Assembly: GCA_946811695.1 (NCBI GenBank)
Contig: OX328125.1
Location: forward strand, 37,190,734 to 37,254,733
Direction: 5' to 3'
From: Gonocerus acuteangulatus
Lineage: Eukaryota > Arthropoda > Insecta > Hemiptera > Coreidae
DNA: 64,000 nucleotides
The notes beneath the pieces are model-generated. The model saw only the letters and a list, made by a program, of their open reading frames with translations, did not search any database and was not told the origin of the DNA. Below are positions 1 through 9,467 of this stretch, one piece after another. The translations under genes were made by a program, and so were the position numbers. How positions within the stretch are numbered: position 1 is the first letter of the stretch; every line of letters starts with the position of its first letter.

Positions 1-173
1 ACACGCATGTTTGAAACGTTAGACAAATGGAATCCGATAGATAAATGATCAATAAACAAAAGTTTAAAATTTTGGTATGTTTATTTACTAGGTAGAGTAA
101 CACTCAACATGTATCACACATAATTGTTGGAGCTGCTCAATACAAATAGTATAGGCGTAAATTTTTTATTTAG

Positions 174-465
174 GAGGGTGAGGTTAGCTCAGTGGTAGAG
201 CACTGGACTAATATGCTAGAGGACCTGAGTTCAAATCCCGGGGAAGCATTAAAGATCTTTATCTTCTAGTGTCTTCGTTCATGGGTTGGATTCGGTCTCC
301 CTGACCGTCCCTAGGCCAAGCCAGCTTTTAATTAAATTATTAGTGGGTAAGGTGGTGCTAATGACCCTAGCAGTCAAAGCAGTAAAGGAAAAAAATCAGG
401 CGGCCGGAGCATAGTACTGACCGCACCGGAGTATAGTATCTCTCCCTGGGGGCCTGTTACGGGAC

Positions 466-519
<54 letters not shown>
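174..519 (+). repeat. tRNA-Ile-derived SINE, copy 1, with poly(T) 3' end
   Basis: The head carries a Pol III A box (TTAGCTCAGTGGTAGAGCA) and B box (GTTCAAATCCC) spaced as in a tRNA, and the loop CTAATA is that of tRNA-Ile(AAU). The cloverleaf is degenerate and a long unrelated body follows, so this is a SINE and not a tRNA gene. The body ends GGGACTA and then about 48 T. A second copy lies on the other strand at 6120-6475 with the same layout. Confidence 0.85.
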
Positions 520-522
<3 letters not shown>

Positions 523-825
523 TATTTATGCAAATTAATAAGGAATACTGGATACTTCCCCTTTTGTGGAATGTGCTCAATTATACAGCTCCTTCGTGAC
601 GTAGTTTTCCGGCTCCCTAAAGTTTTCACCGTGAACCTTCTTTTTTGACGGCTCCATCTGGTTATTTTAGTGTTTGTAATATGAAATCCAATTTCTTCTA
701 TCGCATTGCCTGGCAGGGTTCATCATTGAGGACACCTAAAGACGAGAATTCTTTACAAACACAGGTTAACAATGGGATTTAGTATTTTTTTATTTCATTT
801 TTTTGTGTGTTTTTTTTTTTAATTT
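520..825. other. No gene seen
   Basis: AT-rich sequence between a SINE and a 5S-like repeat. It has a T-rich run near 785-825 that may be the tail of the adjacent 5S-like element. No coding or RNA signal was recognised. Confidence 0.4.
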
Positions 826-1003
826 AATTTTACTTTTGTAGGCTTAACTAGACTTTTAACACTGGGCTATCTACAAGTTGTCACCCATTTATAATGCCAA
901 AAGCTCGTGGTCGGTCACCCAATCGGATGATGGCTACACCCGACGTTGCTTAACTTCGGTGATCAATGAGAACCGTTGTATTCAACGTGGCTATGGCCGT
1001 AGG
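826..1003 (-). repeat. 5S-rRNA-derived SINE-like repeat, copy 1
   Basis: Read on the minus strand, about 109 bp match the 5S rRNA layout: a start near GGCCATAGCCACGTTGAA, the internal promoter region ATCACCGAAGTTAAGCAACG, and GGGTGACCGACCACG near the end. It then continues into a tail (GGTGACAACTTGTAGATAG) that is not 5S rRNA and ends A-rich. Copies 2 and 3 at 1075 and 2003 share this tail, which argues for a 5S-headed SINE over a 5S gene. A degenerate 5S spacer array is the alternative. Confidence 0.75.
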
Positions 1004-1074
1004 CAAGAAATTTATTAATTTTTCTGGAAAAAGATCATAGATAGGTATCTTGTTGAAATTGTTTTAATTGCTTT

Positions 1075-1364
1075 TTCCAAGCACCTACAACTTTGGTGAC
1101 TGGCGGTAACTTTGGTGAAAACGGTAACTATTACAATGTTCTTCGGACGGTCACCCTTTCGTTTACCCAACGTTGCTTAACATCGGTGATAAATGGATAC
1201 CTGGGGTCTCCCGTGGTCTAGTGGCTATCGTGCTGGATTCATAAGCGGGAGATGGTGGGTTCGATTCCCGCCTCCGGCAGGAATTTTCTCATCTCAGGGC
1301 TCGCTGGGAAAATTCCTCGCTGCACCCTGGAAGTCGGCGCTAATGACCTAGATGTAGATGCGGC

Positions 1365-1400
<36 letters not shown>

Positions 1401-1432
1401 ATACCTGTGTAATCTACGTGAATATGGCCGTT
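1075..1432 (-). repeat. 5S-rRNA-derived SINE-like repeat, copy 2, split by a SINE
   Basis: Minus-strand 5S-like sequence with recognisable CACCGATGTTAAGCAACG and GGGTGACCG blocks. It is interrupted after position 1203 by a tRNA-headed SINE; the 5S-like sequence resumes at 1397 with the same 11 bases ATGGATACCTG. It is more diverged than copies 1 and 3. Its 3' part (1075-1140) resembles the tail of the other copies. Confidence 0.65.
1204..1396 (+). repeat. tRNA-Glu-like SINE, copy 1, with target-site duplication
   Basis: The head TCCCGTGGTCTAGTGGCTA followed by a GGTTCGATTCCC B box resembles tRNA-Glu, although the loop TTCATAA could also be read as a CAT anticodon. The body contains GTCGGCGCTAATGACC and GATGCGGCG and ends in poly(A). 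Both ends are exact: ATGGATACCTG at 1193-1203 is repeated at 1397-1407, inside a 5S-like repeat. Relatives lie at 4142, 19423 and 21949 (minus). Confidence 0.9.
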
Positions 1433-2002
1433 TGCTGTTTTTGATAGTAATCCATCACAAATGGCTATAATTTCCCTATTTCTTTTACTCATTAGATTTA
1501 AGAAAAATTAATTGTCCAGTTTTATTTAGTTCTCATAAGTTGAATGAAATAGACATTCGTCAACAGCGTTAATTAACTGTACTCAACGGAGCTTAATCAA
1601 GTTATCTAGAAATGATAGTAACCTTGTAATTCTTAGTAAGATACTTGAAACTGAGTTTCGTTATATTGAGATAAGGCTTGCTTTATTACTTAGGAGATCA
1701 GATCTTATACGTACGTGACTTCTCCTCTCAAGTTGGCAAGTATTCAGGACTTCACGGAGTTATGCCTCGAGTCGTAAACCTTCCTAGCCTAGATTCTCCA
1801 CTTAAGCTTTTGTGCACAGATAAGATTTATCGTTACTCATAGAGATGACAATATCACAACTATTGTCTTATTATAGCTTTAAGACAGACAGTAAACCAAC
1901 AGTGGCATGCCTATAAGGTTGCTCTCATCATATTGTATCTTTGATAGCAAAATCATTATCCGTAAACATTATATGAATTTTATCAAATAACTTGTACGCT
2001 AA
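1433..2002. other. No gene seen
   Basis: AT-rich sequence between two 5S-like copies. No ORF of note, RNA signature or clear repeat was recognised. Confidence 0.4.
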
Positions 2003-2165
2003 CGGCCATAGCTACGTTGAGTACGCCGATTCCCGTAGATAACCGAAGTTAAGCAAAGTTGGGCGTGGCCAGTACCTGAATGGGTGACCGACCACGTGCT
2101 GTTGGCATTATAAAAGTGTGGCAACCTGTAGAAAGTCCGGCGATAATAGCCCAATAGTTGATACG
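2003..2165 (+). repeat. 5S-rRNA-derived SINE-like repeat, copy 3
   Basis: Plus-strand 5S-like sequence of about 110 bp with AACCGAAGTTAAGCAAAG and GAATGGGTGACCGACCACG, ending GTGCTGTTGGC. It is followed by the non-5S tail GTGGCAACCTGTAGAAAG shared with copy 1. It lies in the opposite orientation to copies 1 and 2. Confidence 0.75.
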
Positions 2166-2663
2166 CCTTTAAGCACGAAAAAACAATTCGAGTTTGTCTA
2201 ATTCATTTGCAACAATTCGACTAATAGCCTTTAAGAATTTCAAGAAAAAATTATAAGTCTGTATTACTATTTAAAATTGGCTTACTCTTCATTAAAAATT
2301 CCCTAAAAAGTTGTATGTCCACGATTCTTACAAGATTTGTATCCGAAATTAAATTACTTTATTTTTTTACGAGGCGATATAATATCATTTAATATGTCAT
2401 TGTCTTTATTTATTAATATGTACTTAGTCTTGCACATTCAGTCCTCCCTAACAGAAACAGACTCGAGACATGATATAAGCTATTTATTCAAAAAAGATAT
2501 TTCCTCCTAACTCATAGTAAAAGCACATTAACCTAAACAAGCACATAGTCCGGTAAAAAAACAAGATCTTAAATTCTAATTTAATTCATAGGAAATAACG
2601 CAAATTTATACAGATTGAAAATGGCTTATAGCCAAAGCGTTCCTGTAACAAATTTTAAATAAC
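2166..2663. other. No gene seen
   Basis: AT-rich sequence with nothing recognisable on either strand. Confidence 0.4.
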
Positions 2664-2877
2664 TAAAGCAAGCTATACTAGGCCGGGCAGGTCTGTCAGT
2701 TAGACCTGAACAGTCCGTCTGAAAGCCGGTTGCCTGAACTTGTATATATTCCGGCCGCCTGAACAGTCTTTTAACTGCCAGATCTGCCGTAACATATACA
2801 CGTTCAGGCGACCGGCTTTCAGCCGGGCTGTTCAGGTCTAACTAACAGGCCTGCCAGACAGTGTGCAGCCTGCTTTA
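2664..2877. mobile_element. Short foldback element (84 bp arms)
   Basis: Positions 2664-2747 and 2794-2877 are imperfect reverse complements, for example GACCTGAACAGTCCG against CGGGCTGTTCAGGTC, with a 46 bp spacer. The outer ends are TAAAGCA and TGCTTTA, so a TA target duplication is possible. No coding capacity. Best read as a MITE or foldback element of unknown superfamily. Confidence 0.75.
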
Positions 2878-3067
2878 GTGTGCGACATGCCGCACCCTAT
2901 GTAGTTTAAAAATAAAGGTATATATGAGGACTGAATAAAGCTGTTCTTACGGAGAGAAAAATTTAAAAAATTGCCTGAAAAAGTGTAAAAAACACACTTT
3001 TCTATATTACCATAGAAAAGATTCGTATGTATCATACAAGGTCAAATATATCACAGAGCAGGTTCTT

Positions 3068-3130
3068 TTTTTTTTTTTTTTGGTTGAGTTTAAGCCGTGT
3101 CAACCGTTGGGGTCATTAACGCAAGAGAGG
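3068..3130 (-). repeat. 5'-truncated SINE 3' core
   Basis: On the minus strand it reads GCGTTAATGACC, then a TTGACACGGCTTAAAC-type block, then poly(A). That is the same 3' core as in the tRNA-headed SINEs. AGGTTCTT at 3060-3067 is repeated at 3131-3138, so this 63 bp stretch is itself a complete, severely truncated insertion. Confidence 0.75.
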
Positions 3131-3270
3131 AGGTTCTTTGCTATGCATCTATAATACTGCTAAATCTAAAAGCCACAAATTTCTATAAAATTACATAATT
3201 GTTGTGTTTTTGTGCCTTACAAAATGTGCCTCCTATAAGGCGGCAGACAAATTTAGGCAGAATTATCTTA

Positions 3271-3370
3271 CTAGCTGACCCGGTGTCCCGAATGGCAGAA
3301 TAAGTATTAAAAAAAAGTAAAAAATTAAAGAATCGACTGTTAGGCGGTACGAAGTTCGCCAGGTTAGCTA

Positions 3371-3371
<1 letters not shown>
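3271..3371. mobile_element. Two Helitron-type 3' ends facing outwards
   Basis: At 3271 CTAGCTGACCCGGTGT is the reverse complement of a Helitron 3' end (hairpin, then CTAG). At 3345-3371 GGCG...CGCC forms a hairpin followed by AGGTTAGCTAG, a Helitron end in the forward direction. The forward end abuts the following (TA)n array. Short remnants only. Confidence 0.5.

Positions 3372-3449
<78 letters not shown>
3372..3449. repeat. (TA)n microsatellite
   Basis: About 39 uninterrupted TA units between a Helitron-type end and a copy of the right-arm repeat. Confidence 0.98.
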
Positions 3450-3453
<4 letters not shown>

Positions 3454-3625
3454 TTACAAACACCCTTTTTCTCTTTACCAAAGGTTTCTAAAAAGTGAAC
3501 TTTTCAAGTCGGCACTTTTGTCATCGGGTTGACGCCATAAGCGATTTTCCTCCTTAAGGAGGGACGAGGGAAACACGCTAAAAGGGGAAAAGTCTGCGTT
3601 ACAATATTGTTAGTAAAATCGGCTT
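3450..3625 (+). repeat. Diverged right-arm repeat
   Basis: It follows a (TA)n array and shares order and motifs with the right-arm copies at 35919, 39872 and 42963: CTAAAAAGTGAACTTTTCAAG, GTCGGCACTTTTG, CATAAGCG, an inverted CCTCC/GGAGG block and CGCTAAAAGGG. It is clearly diverged. Confidence 0.55.
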
Positions 3626-4141
3626 TTCTCCCGATGTAATAATATAAAAAATCTGGAGGTTACTGAAGGTAGCTGTAATCCGGGTGGAATAGCATTGTTT
3701 CCAGAGGCATTGATCTGGCGACTTCCTCGAATCTATACCGAAGCTCCAATTAATTTTTTCATGGGAAATGTTGTTGGATGATACTAATGAAGGCTTCGCT
3801 GTGGAACAAGAGGGAATCGGTGGGGGTTTTTAGTCTCCATCACGGATAATTAACTCGGCTATAACAATTCTTCAATTTTTCATCATTTTGCATCGGATCG
3901 GTGAGGGTGACAGCTTTCTATTTTCCCATAAAAATAAAATATGCGTTTGTACTTAATCAATTGATTTTTCACTTTAATTGTAATGCTTACAAGTTTACGT
4001 TTTATAACAGAATAGCACGTTAAGCAGGACCAGCGTCACTAAACATTCTCCAGAATTAAATCTAGCACCGTGTCATTTAAATTGAGGACAGTTTGTGTTC
4101 AAGTGGGAAAACTCGCCTGGCAATATTATAATAAAATATTA
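3626..4141. other. No gene seen
   Basis: Unassigned sequence of ordinary composition. No ORF longer than noise, no tRNA and no clear repeat. Confidence 0.4.
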
Positions 4142-4298
4142 TCCCGTGGTCTAATGGCTAGAGCCTTGGATTCATAAGCGGGAGATGGTGGGTTCGATTC
4201 CCAACCTCCGGCAGGAATTTTATCATCCCACAGCTCGCTGGTAAAATTCCTCGCTGCACCCTGGATGTCGGCGCTAATGACCTAGATGTAGATGCGCC

Positions 4299-4338
<40 letters not shown>
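4142..4338 (+). repeat. tRNA-Glu-like SINE, copy 2
   Basis: The same family as 1204-1396: TCCCGTGGTCTAATGGCTA head, GGTTCGATTCCC B box, GTCGGCGCTAATGACC and GATGCGCCG core, then poly(A). No clean target duplication was found because the flanks are AT-rich. Confidence 0.85.
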
Positions 4339-4340
<2 letters not shown>

Positions 4341-4352
4341 ATAAGATATTGA

Positions 4353-4742
4353 CCCTATTTTTCCACTATATTCATCTGTGGCAGAAGGTCAATTTTATAA
4401 AAACACTTACTTTCTTCTCTACTCTTTTAATACGATCTACATGTTTCACGTCGTTATGACGCCTCTTCGGGATCACTTAAACTAAATGAAATAAAATATT
4501 GTTACAGCCTATACCTTAGAGAACCTTCTGCAGATAGGGCCACGTCTGGACTGGACCTACCTGCGGAAGGTTCTCTAATGTATAGGCTGTAACCATATTT
4601 TATTTTAGTTTATGTGATCCTGAAGAGGCGTCACAACGACGTGAAACATGTAGATCGTAATAAAAGAGTAGAGAAGAATGTAAGTGTTTTTATAAAATTT
4701 ACCTTCTGTCACAGACGAATATATAATAAAATAGAAAAATAA
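4353..4742. mobile_element. Inverted-repeat PLE-type terminal unit
   Basis: Two arms of about 186 bp (4353-4538 and 4557-4742) are reverse complements with a spacer of about 18 bp. Each arm contains the block ACATGTTTCACGTCGTT...CGCCTCTTC, or its complement, with the hammerhead-like motif. A related single copy is at 44800-45000 (ACATGTTTCAC..., GGCCACGTCT). Penelope-like elements often have inverted terminal units, and a PLE endonuclease remnant follows at 4817, so I read this as a PLE terminus. Confidence 0.6.
4620..4654 (+). ncRNA. Hammerhead-like motif
   Basis: CTGAAGA, one extra base, a stem GCGTC/GACGT, then GAAACATGTAG. The core matches the CUGANGA...GAAA pattern of hammerhead ribozymes except for the extra unpaired base before stem II and a G-U closing pair. 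The copy at 44862 has GCACC/GGTGT in the same place, a compensating change that supports the stem. Activity is unproven. Confidence 0.45.
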
Positions 4743-4816
4743 TTTAGTAATGTTAAATGTAAAAAACAAAACAAAAAACAAACGAAATATAATATTTATA
4801 GGCTTAAAGTAGGGAT

Positions 4817-5082
4817 TGTGATGCAACATTTAATGGAGAAACACAGCAGATTTTAAAGAAAAGATTAGTACAACACATAAAAAGTATAGACGACCAAAGT
4901 CAAATACAAACAGCATTATCAAATCACGCAACCAAGAATAAAAATAATTTTAAATTTGACAAAGCAAAAATACTGGATAATGAAAAAAAAGTAGATCGAA
5001 AAGAAAAGTTAAAGAAAACGTTTTTTTTTTTTGTCGAAGGTTCTAGAACTATAAATGTACAAAACGACATCAAAACATCTTA
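4817..5082 (+). pseudogene. PLE GIY-YIG endonuclease remnant
   Basis: Reading from 4817 gives CDATFNGETQQ, then LKKRLVQHIKSI, then NHATKNKNNFKFDKAKILD. This follows the pattern of the PLE GIY-YIG domain (cysteine, YIGxT, R/H-rich helix, then H-A-x-x-x-x-H/N-F-x-F). The YIG motif is changed to FNG, and a T run follows near 5024, after which the frame runs to a stop at 5082. About 88 codons remain of a much larger protein, with no reverse transcriptase in front. It sits directly after the inverted PLE-type terminal unit at 4353-4742. The residue pattern is seen; the family assignment is inferred from it. It is certainly non-functional. Confidence 0.6.
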
Positions 5083-5467
5083 GTGGAGTATTTTATAGTT
5101 TATGTGAAACTATCCCTCTCGAAAAATCCCTCTAGGTTCCACGAGATGGCCTAAGAAAAATAAAATGATAGTTAGAGGAGAACAATAGTACTTTCTTATA
5201 AATTGTGCTGGTAAAAAAATAATTTCAGAATGATGTCTTGTTAAGAAAGGAATGGAAAGAATTTAAGGACCAACAACCTGTTTTTATCGTCTTACTAACT
5301 TTTTTTAAAATATATAACTAATAACTGAACTTAAGATTTTGGTTCAAATGAAATACGTAAGGACACTGTTTTTTTAATGAACTAACATATACCTACATGT
5401 TTGTCAACATATTTTTTGCTTTCAATTAAAGCTAACAGTATTCCTTTTTTTCCCCTCATAGGTACTT

Positions 5468-5470
<3 letters not shown>
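5083..5470. other. No gene seen
   Basis: AT-rich sequence after the PLE remnant, running into a (TA)n array. It may include decayed PLE sequence but nothing readable. Confidence 0.4.

Positions 5471-5532
<62 letters not shown>
5471..5532. repeat. (TA)n microsatellite
   Basis: About 31 TA units, uninterrupted. Confidence 0.98.
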
Positions 5533-5534
<2 letters not shown>

Positions 5535-5579
5535 CTTACTCAAATACATGTTGTTTGTACGTACATAAACATGCGCACC

Positions 5580-6004
5580 TCAAAATTCAGTAACATTAAA
5601 ATAATCTCCAATCTTTTTTTGAACATTGCTTTCCCTTTGTTTAATAATCACTTTTGAAATGTCAGTCTGATGTGCAAAGATGTGATGATCGAATTTGTAT
5701 AACTTGAAGAAGCATTTGTGGCTTTTGAAATGTAGGAGATTCTTTTGTGACCAATAATTCCTCATCAAGTTCACCATCACATTCGAATTCGAATGTTCTC
5801 CAATATTGGCTGCACTTCGGCTAAAATATTCTCCTCAGGAGGAGGTTCGCGTACAGGAATGTCACAGTCAACTTCCACGAAGCCTATGTTTTTGCAGATA
5901 GGTCGTTCTGCAATGACTCAATCACCTCAAGTGAATTTCTTGAAGTCCATATTCTCTTGGACGTATTTGAGGATTCGATTTATAGAAGTTCAGGACATCG
6001 AGAG

Positions 6005-6008
<4 letters not shown>
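5580..6008 (-). other. Possible decayed transposase C-terminus
   Basis: The minus strand between 6008 and 5780 reads with few stops and gives an acidic stretch around VDCDIPVREPPPEENIL, after an aromatic segment. This weakly recalls the acidic C-terminal tails of pogo/Tigger-type DDE transposases. The catalytic core is not visible, and the neighbouring minus-strand frame (5580-5780) has no recognisable motif. I would not call a gene here. Confidence 0.2.

Positions 6009-6034
<26 letters not shown>
6009..6034. repeat. (TA)n microsatellite
   Basis: About 13 TA units. Confidence 0.95.
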
Positions 6035-6040
<6 letters not shown>

Positions 6041-6119
6041 CCTCAAGACAAAGTCACACCCTCCGGTTTTGTTTATTTCAAAGTAACTTTACTTTTAGAG
6101 AAATACCTCCATCTTCAAT

Positions 6120-6475
6120 CAAAAAAAAAAAAAAAATAACAGTCCCGTAACAGGCCACGAGTGCCCTGAGGGGCAGATACTATAGAGGTATCTGATTCAT
6201 GACCATACGACACACTAGGGAGATAGTGTGGTGAGCACTATGCTCCGGCCGCCTGATTTTCCCCTTCGCTGCTTCGAAAGTTAGAGTCATTAGCACCCAA
6301 GGTACCCATTATTAAATTAATTAAAGATTGGGTTGGCCTAGGGACGGGCAGGGAGGCCGAATTCAACCCACGAACGAAGACGCTAGAAGAAAAAACCTTT
6401 AGTGCTTGCTCGGGATTTGAACTCAGGTCCTCCAACTTATTAGCCCAGTGCTCTACCACTGAGCTAACCTCGCCC
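6120..6475 (-). repeat. tRNA-Ile-derived SINE, copy 2, complete with 14 bp TSD
   Basis: On the minus strand the head GAGGTTAGCTCAGTGGTAGA, loop CTAATAA and B box GTTCAAATCCC identify tRNA-Ile(AAU). The body ends GGGACTGTTA plus about 16 T. CCTCCATCTTCAAT at 6106-6119 is repeated at 6476-6489, so both ends are exact. It confirms that poly(T), not poly(A), is the 3' end of this family. Confidence 0.92.
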
Positions 6476-6489
6476 CCTCCATCTTCAAT

Positions 6490-6873
6490 AATCTGTATGA
6501 AAACATGACCAGAAATCAGTGCAACAAATTTTTATTTTTATTTTTTTTTTCGCTACTATGGCGACTCAAGAACAAAGTGGATTCATTTTACATATGTATG
6601 AAAATACAGCAATAATTCACATTACAAAAAATAATATTAATAATAGAGGAAGAGGACATAGTCCCTTCCTTATAGAGGTTGGCTTTAGTTCTCAATCAGT
6701 TGTATTTATATTTGAATACGGATATAGTTCGTTCATGAGAAATGTAAATTTATGACCTCATTAAAACAAATTTATGTGTGGGAGGTTTTTCAAAAATTAT
6801 TATTAAATGATATGATTCATTGAAAAATAAAATAAAAGTTGACCAAATTCTTTTATATATGTATATATATATA
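6490..6873. other. No gene seen
   Basis: AT-rich sequence with a 78-codon frame at 6519-6755 that shows no motif or codon bias. It ends in a short TA run at the edge of the foldback element. Confidence 0.4.
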
Positions 6874-8551
6874 CAGGGTGTCCCGTAAATGTCTAGTCAT
6901 ATTGTGAGGAGTGATAGAGGACCCTTAGGGGAACAAAAAATGTTCTATGACGATTTCCCGAATTCTCGCCCATAAGGGAGAAAACGTCATTTTATTGTTT
7001 TTTCGAGACAAACGTACTTTTTAGAAGAATAATCGTTGTAGCTCCGTCCCAGGTGGTACTACTAAAAAGGGTGTGAAACCAATCGAAAGCTGAGTAAATT
7101 TACTATAAGACTAGTTGGGAGTAAACGTAAAAATGAATGAATGTAAGTATGTATATCTTACCAAAAGAAGGCAATTCTAAATTTCCTGACATTTTATTGA
7201 TATTTCTTTCCAGCGTTACTCCTCAATAAGCAGGATCTGAGATTTCCGGGTTTTAGAAAAACTTCCTCATTTAACCAGCTTTCCATTCATGTATCACAAC
7301 CCTGTGTTATTGAAGTATTTGAACGATTTAAGAACAAAAGTTTTTAAAAAAACATGGATCTGTGAAAAGAAAATTATATTTTTTTCTTCAATTTATTCAA
7401 AAAGCTGAAGGGAAATATTTTTTTTATAAATGTTTACTTAAAAGAATAAAAAAAATTACTTCCACGGATATAAAAAAAATCTTAAAACAGTAAATAAATA
7501 AAATACACATTTATTTTGAATTTATTAATTCAGGTAACTAATACTGGGTCCAGGAGGCGGCCATTAAGGAACACCAACCATACATTAACCTCAAAAATTA
7601 CTATTTTTACCTATATCACTCATTTGTACACATTTTTACAGGACTATGTACATCTTATTTATGAGGGATAGAATTTTTAATTACCACAACAAAAACGCAT
7701 GGGCTCAGAATCCCAGTGAGTTTCACAAGCGTAGCCATCAGTATTAATTTAAGGTAAAGCATTTGTTTTCTAAATATAAGTACCTGTAAAAATGTGTTCA
7801 AATGCGTGATCTAGGTAAAAATAGTAATTTTTGAGGTTAATGTATGGTTGGGTTCCTTAATAGCCGCCTCCTGGACCCAGTATTAGTTACCTGAATTAAC
7901 AAATTCAAAATAAATGTGTATTTTATTTATTTACTGTTTTAGGAATTTTTTTTATATTCGTGGGAGTAATTTTTTTTTTATTGTTTTAAGTAAATATTTA
8001 CTTAATATTTATGTAAACATTTATAAAAATAAATATTTCCCTTCAGCTTTTTGAATAAAGTGAGGAAAAAAATATAATTTTGTTTTCACAGATCCATGTT
8101 TTTTTTAAACTTTTGTTCTTAAATCGTTCAAATACTTCAATAACACAGGGTTGTGATATATGAATGGAAAGCTGGTTAAATGAGGAAGTTTTTCTGAAAC
8201 CCGGAAATCTCAGATCCTGCCCATTGAGGAGTAACGCTGGAAAGAAATATCAATAAAATGTCAGGAAATTTAGAATTGCCTTCTTTTGGTAAGATATACG
8301 TGCTTACATTCATTCATTTTTACGTTTACTCTCAACTAGTCTTATAGTAAATTTACTCAGCTTTCGATTGGTTTCACTCCCTTTCTAGTAGTACCACCTG
8401 GGACGGAGCTACAACGATTATGTTTCTAAAAACCACGTTTGGCTCGATAAAACAATAAAACGACGTTTTCTCCCTTATGGGCGAGAATTCGGGAAATCGT
8501 CATAGAACATTTTTTGTTCCCCTAAGGGTCCTCTATCACCCCTGGGACACC

Positions 8552-8554
<3 letters not shown>
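6874..8554. mobile_element. 1.68 kb foldback DNA transposon, TA target duplication
   Basis: The ends are CAGGGTGTCCC and GGGACACCCTG, flanked on both sides by TA. The arms run 6874-7642 and 7783-8554 as reverse complements over about 770 bp, with a 140 bp loop. The arms are highly similar, with one indel of about 25 bp near the outer end (present at 6885-6910, absent on the right). There is no transposase ORF. TA duplication and short TIR suggest a non-autonomous Tc1/mariner-like element. A single similar end occurs at 44586-44714. Confidence 0.88.

Positions 8555-8596
<42 letters not shown>
8555..8596. repeat. (TA)n microsatellite
   Basis: About 20 TA units directly beyond the foldback element. 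Confidence 0.95.
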
Positions 8597-8599
<3 letters not shown>

Positions 8600-9232
8600 A
8601 TTATTCAAAAACTATTATTTTATTTTAAGTTCAAAATGTATATGATATATAATATATATATATATATAATATGTTATACTCAATTAAATACACATTTTAT
8701 ATACACACCTCGCTTTTGTGTATATAGAATGTTTTAATATACACACATAATATGTATAATTTTTGTTGTAATTATCAATAAAGGAATAAAAAAATATCAT
8801 AATGAATGAATAATAAAGCAATAACGATTTGGATATGATATTTTGTATCTTGAAACAATTGCCCTTATTGCAAATTTATACAATCATGATATAGGAGTTG
8901 ACATATGATATTTATTTAATTTAGACTCCATGTGTAAACAGAATGTAATAAATTTAATTTATCTCTATGTATTTAATATGCAATTCTATCAAGGCTGTCG
9001 GGAGCAGTGAATCGAGCAGAACGAGGGGGAAGGGGCGTCCCCTGAGGCAAGGATCAAATTTCATTCTGCATACAACTTCCCCAAAATATTATTTTCCCCA
9101 TTACAATATTTCCCAAGGGTAACTCACGCGTGAATTTACCTCACCCGAAATTGGCTATCACACCATGCTACAACAAGTAGTTTGTGCATTTTTTAGTGGT
9201 TTTGTAAAGTATATATATTTTCTATATAATGA

Positions 9233-9235
<3 letters not shown>
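8597..9235. other. No gene seen
   Basis: AT-rich sequence with short TA stretches (8650-8670). No coding or RNA signal. Confidence 0.4.
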
Positions 9236-9277
<42 letters not shown>

Positions 9278-9290
9278 TATACTCATATAC
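9236..9290. repeat. (TA)n microsatellite
   Basis: TA units with single interruptions near 9271 and 9280. Confidence 0.95.
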
Positions 9291-9396
9291 AGTTTCCGGA
9301 GCTTAATGATCGCGTTTAATGCTATCAAATGGCTTACATTAGTTCCACTGAATACAAAGTAATTTTTCTGGTCTTTGTGGTAAAATTTCGTTTAAT

Positions 9397-9399
<3 letters not shown>

Positions 9400-9465
<66 letters not shown>

Positions 9466-9467
9466 AT
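9400..9467. repeat. (TA)n(TG)n compound microsatellite
   Basis: About 25 TA units running into about 7 TG units. Confidence 0.95.

Noticed and set aside
178..250. A tRNA-Ile gene
   Set aside because: Promoter boxes and loop are present, but acceptor and anticodon stems do not pair and a SINE body follows; the same head recurs in a second dispersed copy with target duplications.
895..1003. A functional 5S rRNA gene
   Set aside because: Many substitutions, no clean terminator, and a shared non-5S tail in all three copies.
3183..3452. Frames of alternating Ile-Tyr (also at 8477, 9165, 14122, 27664, 41704, 42807, 44569)
   Set aside because: They are translations of (TA)n arrays and have no biological meaning as proteins.
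5580..6008. A pogo/Tigger transposase gene
   Set aside because: Only a faint acidic tail resemblance; no DDE motif or DNA-binding domain seen.
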